Source of the DNA: Gracilaria caudata
Taxonomy: Eukaryota > Rhodophyta > Florideophyceae > Gracilariales > Gracilariaceae
Assembly: GCA_030374735.1 (NCBI GenBank)
Contig: JASCIV010000320.1
Span: 1 to 24,594, forward strand
Direction of reading: 5' to 3'
Length of the DNA: 24,594 nt
The notes under the pieces were generated by a model. The model was not told where the DNA came from, ran no database searches, and saw only the letters and a program-made list of their open reading frames with translations. A program made the translations under genes and the position numbers. Positions 19,295 to 24,594 of this stretch are shown here, piece after piece. The stretch's first letter is position 1. Each line of letters begins with the position of its first letter.

Positions 19295-20080
19295 TTATTC
19301 GTCAGTTACAAGATTTCGGGGACGCCCAAAACAAGGGATTATGTGTTCCAGCAATTGTATCGTCAACCCTGGAACTTGAGACAATGCATCTGGGATCCTT
19401 GTCAAAAGGTGCCACGACGCGCAGGAAAGGGAACCCACAAAGCGGAAGAAACCGTCAAGCTCACCCTCAGTTTCATCTCGGATTGTAGGTCTGTTCCTAT
19501 CTTCATCCCATGTTCTGCTTTTCACTATGCGAGTTTGGCCACGTCCATATGATCTTGTAGAGTCGTGAACTGGACTTTGAGGTAGCTGTCGTCGAACCCG
19601 TTCACTAGAATTCCTGGAAATCTGTCTGTCATCTTTAGCTTCTGAAGAAATTGTTTCATGGTTTGGCGGATTTCGTGAAGTAAGGCTGGCTGATTCGTGT
19701 TGAAAAGTAGTATCACGCCCAGAGTCACGCGGATATCGGGATGTTCCCTCTTTTCGTGAGTGCGACACCTGAGTCATCCTTGGAAATATACCTCTTGCTC
19801 TACTGAATGTGTGCGGAGATGTTTGACGTCTCTGTTCGTTAGCGCCAGCTTCGACGTGAGCGGCTCCTGGACGCCGAGATCTCACGCGGAAGAGACTTCT
19901 TTGATAAGCAGATGATGCCCGCATATCGTGTTTCTGAAGCAATACCCCTCTTTCCTGTCTTGACCACGAATCTGTAGAAGCATAAGGGCTTCGGCTTCGC
20001 TTGTCAAACCTAGACTCTTTGTGATGAAGATCATCCTCGCCTGAGCTCACATGAGAGGTGTCCTCTGTATCGTTATCCAT
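19295..20080 (-). CDS. Arg/Ser-rich disordered protein, function unknown
   Basis: The ATG at 20080 opens MDNDTEDTSHVSSGEDD; stop at 19295. The unspliced product is 261 residues, strongly enriched in Arg, Ser, Asp and Gln (for example FDKRSRSPYASTDSWSRQER). This is like nuclear RS-type splicing or RNA-binding linkers, but no RRM or other fold is visible. Residues around 207-238 become abruptly hydrophobic (FFRFVGSLSCASWHLL). That stretch coincides with a candidate 96-nt intron (19464-19369, GTGAGC...TTCCAG), whose removal keeps the frame and gives 229 residues. Its start lies 74 bp from the plus-strand ATG at 20155, implying a shared promoter. Being a gene is likely; the function is not assigned. 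Confidence 0.5.
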   Translation of the reverse strand: MDNDTEDTSHVSSGEDDLHHKESRFDKRSRSPYASTDSWSRQERGVLLQKHDMRASSAYQRSLFRVRSRRPGAAHVEAGANEQRRQTSPHTFSRARGIFPRMTQVSHSRKEGTSRYPRDSGRDTTFQHESASLTSRNPPNHETISSEAKDDRQISRNSSERVRRQLPQSPVHDSTRSYGRGQTRIVKSRTWDEDRNRPTIRDETEGELDGFFRFVGSLSCASWHLLTRIPDALSQVPGLTIQLLEHIIPCFGRPRNLVTDE

Positions 20081-20154
20081 CACCTGGCCGATTGACCGCT
20101 AGCAACTTGATATCCAGTTGAAAAGCTTGCAAGCGCCACTTCCAAGCCACTAAG
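20081..20154. promoter_or_regulatory. Short divergent intergenic spacer
   Basis: Only 74 bp separate the minus-strand ATG at 20080 from the plus-strand ATG at 20155. If both are real starts, the pair shares a compact bidirectional promoter, or the 5' UTRs overlap. No TATA box is evident. Confidence 0.25.
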
Positions 20155-20376
20155 ATGCCCGGGAATGAAAGCGTCCCAGAAACGACCAACTATAGGAGAA
20201 CACCTGGTCTACCTACGAGTGTGCATGAAAGGAACAAAATATTTCCTGTTGGGACGAGCTGGTCTGCACTTCGCATAGGACGGTTGTGCCGTGTTCTCGA
20301 AGACCTGATCGCGCTGCCCGTGTGGTCTAACGAATTATTTATCCAAGCCTTAACCTTTTGCAGTTTTGTGGGCTAA
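20155..20376 (+). CDS. Small ORF, possible first exon
   Basis: The ATG at 20155 gives 73 residues beginning MPGNESVPETTNYRR with no known domain. It may be the first exon of a gene that continues into the frame at 20685-20935. However, no strong GT donor with matching phase is visible in it. It could equally be a chance ORF. The arrangement next to the divergent gene is the main reason to list it. Confidence 0.2.
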   Translation: MPGNESVPETTNYRRTPGLPTSVHERNKIFPVGTSWSALRIGRLCRVLEDLIALPVWSNELFIQALTFCSFVG

Positions 20377-20684
20377 GAGTGGATTGCAAGACCAATGAGA
20401 TGGACGGCGCGATTTACCCCGCTACACATGACTCTGGAAAGTGTGAAAGTAACGGATGTAGACCTATGACTATTTTCGCAAGACCATCCAGAACACGGTG
20501 TTGAGCTGTGGCCTTTTTTTCTGGTTGGCCCACACGAAACTTCTTCGTTCGCGTTAAAGGCACAAACGTATCATGATATGTAATCGCACGTGATGAGACG
20601 CAGTGTTTCATAAAACATGGAACCAGAGAAAGAAACGTTGTCTGCGAGGTGATGATGACGTTCATAGTTCTCTTGTGTTTAGGT

Positions 20685-20935
20685 TGGTATTAATTGGTGT
20701 GTCGCAAAGGCGCTCTCGCAACCAAACTCTCTTTCTACTAGGCATGTTCGTGTGTTACATACTGAGCGTGCCAATGTGGCGTGGTATTACGAACGAACAA
20801 GACTATTTCAGAAGTATTACGGAACTAGCTGATTTCGATGAACCCCAAGCGCCTGAATACAATCCTATCGTTCGTTCTTATTCTATCCGACGTCAGTTAC
20901 CACGGGTAAATTGGTTCAAAAAGCCACCAAATTGA
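20685..20935 (+). CDS. Candidate terminal exon of a small single-pass membrane protein
   Basis: The frame ends in TGA at 20933-20935 and contains RRSRNQT followed by a transmembrane-like segment (LFLLGMFVCYILSVPMW). A hydrophilic tail contains ADFDEPQAPEYNP and ends NWFKKPPN. Basic residues before the helix suggest an N-in orientation. Two acceptors are plausible: TTGTGTTTAG before 20685 and TTTCTACTAG before about 20743. An internal ATG (about 20743) would alone give 63 residues. The upstream exon is unresolved. Size and layout would suit a small mitochondrial or ER membrane subunit, but no family is recognised. Confidence 0.35.
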
Positions 20936-21861
20936 GGATTGACAAAGCCTAGTAGACAAGACAACGAAAGAGGGTTAAAAAGGATGTAAGGATAACCCTC
21001 ATACAAGGGTAGAACGCTAGCCCTTGTGGTTCTGAGAAGGGGACAACCTTTTTGCTGCGGAAAGAAACTCCTTCGAGCACATCGCGGTTTCTGCACTATC
21101 ATTAACTGATTATCTGCCCATCCCATACCTGATAAGCATTGATCTGTATATAACTGACTTGCATATGGTGATATTTTGCACCTCGTGAATCGTTTGTATC
21201 TCGGCTGGATCCCTTTCAGAGAACTTGTCGATTGTCTCCTTAGACGATTCAAGGGTTTGCTTGGTGCGTTTCACTTGCAAGAACAGGGGACAGTTGAAAA
21301 CGTGTTGGCCTTTTAATTACGGAGCATTTCTTTCAACAGAAACGCTCTAAGTGTGCCTCTATAGAGATAGAGAGAAAGAATTCTACTGCAGTACTGTGCC
21401 TCTGCAGATAGTTCACTCTATCTAGTAAATCCAAGAACTTTGGCGACTGTCGTCTGAGCAAAATCATTTGCAATCATCGCACATGATTTACTTAGAAACA
21501 TACCGCCACGTGAAGGATGTTACAACTATTTGTGACAGTAGGACATGTATGACGTATACCTCATATCAGTATTAATATGCACAACGTTGTAAGGCACCTG
21601 CATATATATAATATCGCCATCTAGGTCGTCTTCAAATTTAATTTGTTGACGGTAAGGCATTGGACGTGACTGATAGATGATGTTACCGAATATTTCATGT
21701 CGAAATCTCAACGGAGCTTCGTGTAAACACCTGGCGCAATTACCAACTCGGGAACTCTGAAAGGCTCTTCAGGCTGAACACTTTCAAAATGAAGACTTAA
21801 AATCAAGCTGACATTAACGAACGACCTTTTGAACTCTCTTCCAAGGGTTGTGGCGAAATCA
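20936..21861. other. Intergenic region upstream of the Rab gene
   Basis: The 926 bp hold only short frames without domains. AT-rich patches with TATATATAATAT occur near 21603-21613, about 250 bp before the Rab start. A TATA-type promoter is possible but cannot be confirmed. Confidence 0.45.
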
Positions 21862-22685
21862 ATGTCCTCAGGTCAGGCTTATAGCACCTTGACCAAGTAT
21901 GATGAGACAACTAGTTCTCAAGGCGCGAAGATGACGAACATTCAAGTACCTGCTCAAGCCTCGGTAGAGTACCATTACCTATACAAGTTGCTGCTTATCG
22001 GAGACTCCGGCGTGGGCAAATCTTGTATTCTAACACGGTTTGCAGATTCTACTTATGAGGACTGTCAAACAAGCACCATTGGCGTTGACTTTAAAATACG
22101 CACTATAGGGATCGATGACAAGAGAGTTAAGCTTCAGATATGGGATTCTGCTGGACAAGAACGCTTTCGCACAATTGCCGCAGCTTATTACAGAGGTGCC
22201 CATGGGGTAGGTATCGTGTTCGATATAACTGATGAGAAGAGTTTTCAAAGCGTGGAAGGGTCATGGATTGAAGAGATAGAGAACAACACAACTTCACCTG
22301 TTCGAACGTTACTAATCGGGAACAAATGCGATCTGAACGGTGAACGAGAAGTAAACAGGTGTGAAGCTGAGGCCCTTGCACGAAAATACGGTATGAGCTA
22401 CATCGAAACTTCTGCGAAAACAGCAGAGAATGTGTTTGAGGCGTTTGTGACAATCTCCAAAGAGATTTACGAAAGCAAGTAAGTTCACTTAATATCTGTT
22501 CTTCCAAATGACTTCCGCTCGGAAAACTAACCAAGTGGATAACGACCTCTGGGCTCCTCCATTTGTATGAATAATGTAGCAGCGTAAACGGTATAGTTTC
22601 CTTAGCTCAACAAATGGATACAATACGAGTAACAGATGACATGCGACTAGGCCAAAAAGAGAAGAGTTCTAAATGCGGGTGTTGA
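21862..22685 (+). CDS. Rab8/RabE-like small GTPase, two exons
   Basis: Exon 1 is 21862-22478 and exon 2 is 22583-22685. The 104-nt intron runs from GTAAGT to a tandem TAGCAG acceptor. Joining replaces the early stop with a tail ending KSSKCGC, a Cys-x-Cys geranylgeranylation signal, so the GTPase can attach to membranes. The product is 239 residues from the first ATG. From the second ATG (21931, better context), it is 216 residues, the usual Rab length. Motifs from the first ATG are GDSGVGKS (47-54), switch I Thr72, WDSAGQ (94-99), NKCD (154-157) and TSAK (183-186). The usual DTAGQ is DSAGQ here. YLYKLLLIGDS and IGVDFKIRTI place it in the Rab1/8/10 branch, serving Golgi-to-plasma-membrane or ER-Golgi transport. 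Rab8/E is favoured by the tail TIRV. Confidence 0.88.
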
Positions 22686-22923
22686 GGTGCCTTTGTAAAT
22701 GTTTGAACCATTGTTTCCGCCTGACATCTGATGCAAGACCTAAACCCCTAACTAGAATGGTGTGGGACACCCGCTTCAGCATGGAAAGTATACAGAAAAG
22801 GTAAATAAAACGTCCACCAAGCGTAGGAATTGCCTCCAGGGCTTCGCAAACTTCTTGCCTGAATGCTTCGGAGGCGCACAGGTGCATTTCATGAAGTGCG
22901 TGACTAGGCAAATCCTCATCTCA
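22669..22923 (-). CDS. Unassigned minus-strand frame overlapping the Rab 3' end
   Basis: The minus-strand frame runs from after TGA (about 22924) to TAG at 22669-22671. It contains EMHLCASEAFRQEVCEALEA, a hydrophobic segment (FIYLFCILSML) and a basic tail. It has a possible acceptor (GTTTGTGAG) at its head and no convincing start codon. It overlaps the last 17 nt of the Rab coding exon tail-to-tail. No family is recognised. It might be a terminal exon of a gene on the minus strand or chance. Confidence 0.2.
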
Positions 22924-24300
22924 CAAACGTGGTGAGAGCTCCTCACACTTACGGCACTACCTCTCAAACGTACACACAAACCCATCCCCATGTTGACTGA
23001 CAATCCCGTATACTCTAATCCACGAACGCCGGGAGGTGCGGTTGCTGTTCATAGACAACTTGATTACCAAATCGCTGCAACATCTTCTTTACGCAGCACG
23101 ACCCTATATCCCAATACCCTAGTGGAAATCACAATTTGTTGGGTCTCACTTCGCTATGTATAGGACAGATATCGTCTACGCTCCTATCCTGCGGATATAT
23201 GTTTCCGGGGAGAGCGGATGCAGGAAATGTTTAGTAGAAGACGTTGATACACAGAACACAGCTATACTGCGCTTCTCCGCCTTTGCGGGGTATCTCAAAA
23301 GGCCACTTCTCTTACAATCAGCACCCAACATGAAAAATGATACGGAACGTATGGTGCTAAGATCATGGTCCTCCGATAATCGCTCTACGTAACGCAGATT
23401 GCGTCCGAGTCCTAACAGCAAGAAAGAATACAGTTGGTTACACATTTCCTAATGTATTCAAACCTCATGAACGGTGCAGGATTAGACAACGGCCAACGAA
23501 GCGTTCTGGCTCCTATTGAGAAGAGATAGCACTACGCTTGGTACGAAGTTACTTTCGGTAGCTCTCTTTTAATCCCGGAATAAAGAGCAAAGAAATAGAA
23601 CATCAGTGAGGACACTCGGACTGTTTAAAAGAGCACTGCTGAACCGTCCGCTTTTCTCGGCGGTAGTAAAAGCGTGAAGGTGCGCGTACAAGAGTACTCC
23701 AGGTTCTTTATAGATGGCAACATGGCTTGAGCGCCCACTCAAAAAGTTTTGCTGACGATAGATTGCAAAATATACTCGTTCCCAAGAACGCTTGCATGAG
23801 GCCGACGTTGATCCGTATGACAGAATACAGGAGTCGGAGCTATTTGCATCTTACCGGCTCCGTTATACACACTGCCAAGGTCCGAGTATCGCGTTTTGAA
23901 CAGTCGAGAACCGCGAGCATCTTGATTTGCAGTCACTTGCTCACTTCTGTGACGTTGTCTCAAGCACGAATAAGACTGCATCGCCTCAATGCTTGAAGAG
24001 ATACTGATAACTGCTGACCTGGTATCTCTGTTATTGCATCATATACCGAAGGGAAATGATTCTGATGTACAAGGGTGAAGCTCATCAACGCGACCAACTC
24101 GCCAGGCTCGATCGACAAGAAGTCACTTCCTGGCAGCCGTCGCCATCACTGCAAGGCTGTTATCGAGATGTGCCCGCCCACGCGGACCAGTCCTCCCCTC
24201 GGTGCACACACGCAACAGGTCGTTCGTTGCAAACGAAGCCCAAGCCCTCGGCTTCGCGGGCACTCGGCTCGGGCTACTGGAGCTAGGCAGCTCCACTGTA
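22686..24300. other. Stretch without a convincing gene
   Basis: Apart from the minus-strand frame at 22669-22923, only short frames without domains appear, such as one at 23156-23392. Two small inverted repeats lie close together near the right end. AGCCCAAGCC pairs with GGCTCGGGCT at about 24238-24276, and TGGAGCT/AGCTCCA surrounds an AGGC loop at about 24278-24295. No RNA gene was recognised. Confidence 0.5.
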
Positions 24301-24594
24301 ATGGCGATGAAGCAAAGGCAACTTTTCGCTTGTTTGAACCCAAATTTGGCACGCTGCACTGTTTGCCGCTTCATTCCTGCCTATAGCTCTCGAAGTTTCT
24401 CAACTTTCCAGCTAATGTTCTTCAATTTCGCTACAGTATGTGTAAGCGCCTCCGCCACTCCATTTTCACACAGTTGCCAACGTCGAGCGCCCGTCACACG
24501 CGTACTTCAGGCCCTTTTGCTGACCTCTTCCCTATTTCCCTCGGCTTCCACCCTCAACACCGTCATCCGCACTCACCCCTGTCTCTTATACACA
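24301..24594 (+). CDS. ORF running off the contig end, possible targeted protein
   Basis: ATG at 24301 (context GTAATGG) opens a frame with no stop for 98 codons to the window end. The last five codons lie in adapter sequence and should be ignored. The start, MAMKQRQLFACLNPNLARC, then SSRSFSTFQ, is basic, Ser/Phe-rich and lacks acidic residues, as in organelle-targeting peptides. No domain is reached. The region is pyrimidine-rich, which raises the odds of a chance open frame. If real, it is the 5' part of a gene cut by the contig edge. Confidence 0.25.
   Translation, partial: MAMKQRQLFACLNPNLARCTVCRFIPAYSSRSFSTFQLMFFNFATVCVSASATPFSHSCQRRAPVTRVLQALLLTSSLFPSASTLNTVIRTHPCLLYT
24579..24594 (+). 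other. Tn5/Nextera mosaic-end adapter remnant
   Basis: The final 16 bases, CTGTCTCTTATACACA, are identical to the first 16 of the 19-bp mosaic end used in Tn5 tagmentation libraries. This is almost certainly untrimmed sequencing adapter, not genomic DNA. It shows that the right edge is a contig end. Confidence 0.93.

Noticed and set aside
22480..22482. Rab GTPase lacking a prenylation motif (stop after ESK)
   Set aside because: The stop lies inside a strong splice donor. The conserved tail is found in the next exon.
22475..22605. A GC-AG intron (GCAAGT at 22475, acceptor CTTAG at 22605) for the Rab gene
   Set aside because: It also reaches the CGC tail in frame. However, a canonical GTAAGT donor at 22479 with the TAGCAG acceptor does so with a 104-nt intron that fits the other genes, so the unusual border is not needed.
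1..24594. CRISPR arrays, operons or prokaryotic mobile systems
   Set aside because: No regularly spaced direct repeats or bacterial gene families are present. Introns and gene content are eukaryotic.

Overview
This is a nuclear contig from a eukaryote with sparse, short introns. The supported or proposed introns are about 91-107 nt, with GT-AG borders. Typical eukaryotic proteins are present: a C2H2 zinc finger, NOP53, mitochondrial EF-G, CNOT11 and a Rab GTPase. A protein of the plastid-associated NTF2-like type begins with MAF and carries a Ser/Arg-rich leader. That leader fits a plastid-bearing protist and resembles red-algal or glaucophyte transit peptides, but the lineage call is inference. 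The last 16 bases match the Tn5/Nextera mosaic end, so the right edge is probably a raw contig end with leftover adapter.

Layout. 1-693: 5'-incomplete C2H2 zinc-finger gene. 694-7200: about 6.5 kb with no convincing gene, holding a strong hairpin and a palindrome. 7216-7623: probable decayed LINE fragment. 7772-12077: divergent pair NOP53 (-) and mitochondrial EF-G1 (+, three exons), with a 62-codon uORF or small ORF between them. 12185-13327: unknown basic protein (-), possibly an OB-fold DNA-repair scaffold. 13532-14075: 544-bp non-autonomous pogo/Tc1-mariner-type element with TA duplication and a transposase HTH relic. 14744-15363: new two-exon gene (-) for a heptad-repeat protein. 15951-16341: LINE 3'-end remnant just upstream of the NTF2-like gene (16441-17067). 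17602-19073: CNOT11 (two exons). 19295-20080: Arg/Ser-rich protein (-), divergent from small unresolved ORFs at 20155-20935. 21862-22685: Rab8/RabE-like GTPase, whose C-terminal CGC prenylation motif lies in a second exon. 22686-24594: mostly featureless, with an ORF running off the end.

The genes are housekeeping and independent rather than a pathway cluster. The one functional theme is translation and RNA: NOP53 (60S maturation), EF-G1 (mitochondrial translation) and CNOT11 (mRNA deadenylation). I found no CRISPR, phage, tRNA or rRNA. No clearly new multi-gene system is visible. The best leads are the heptad-repeat gene, the OB-like protein, the pogo-type element, the EF-G1 upstream ORF and several splice-defined gene ends.
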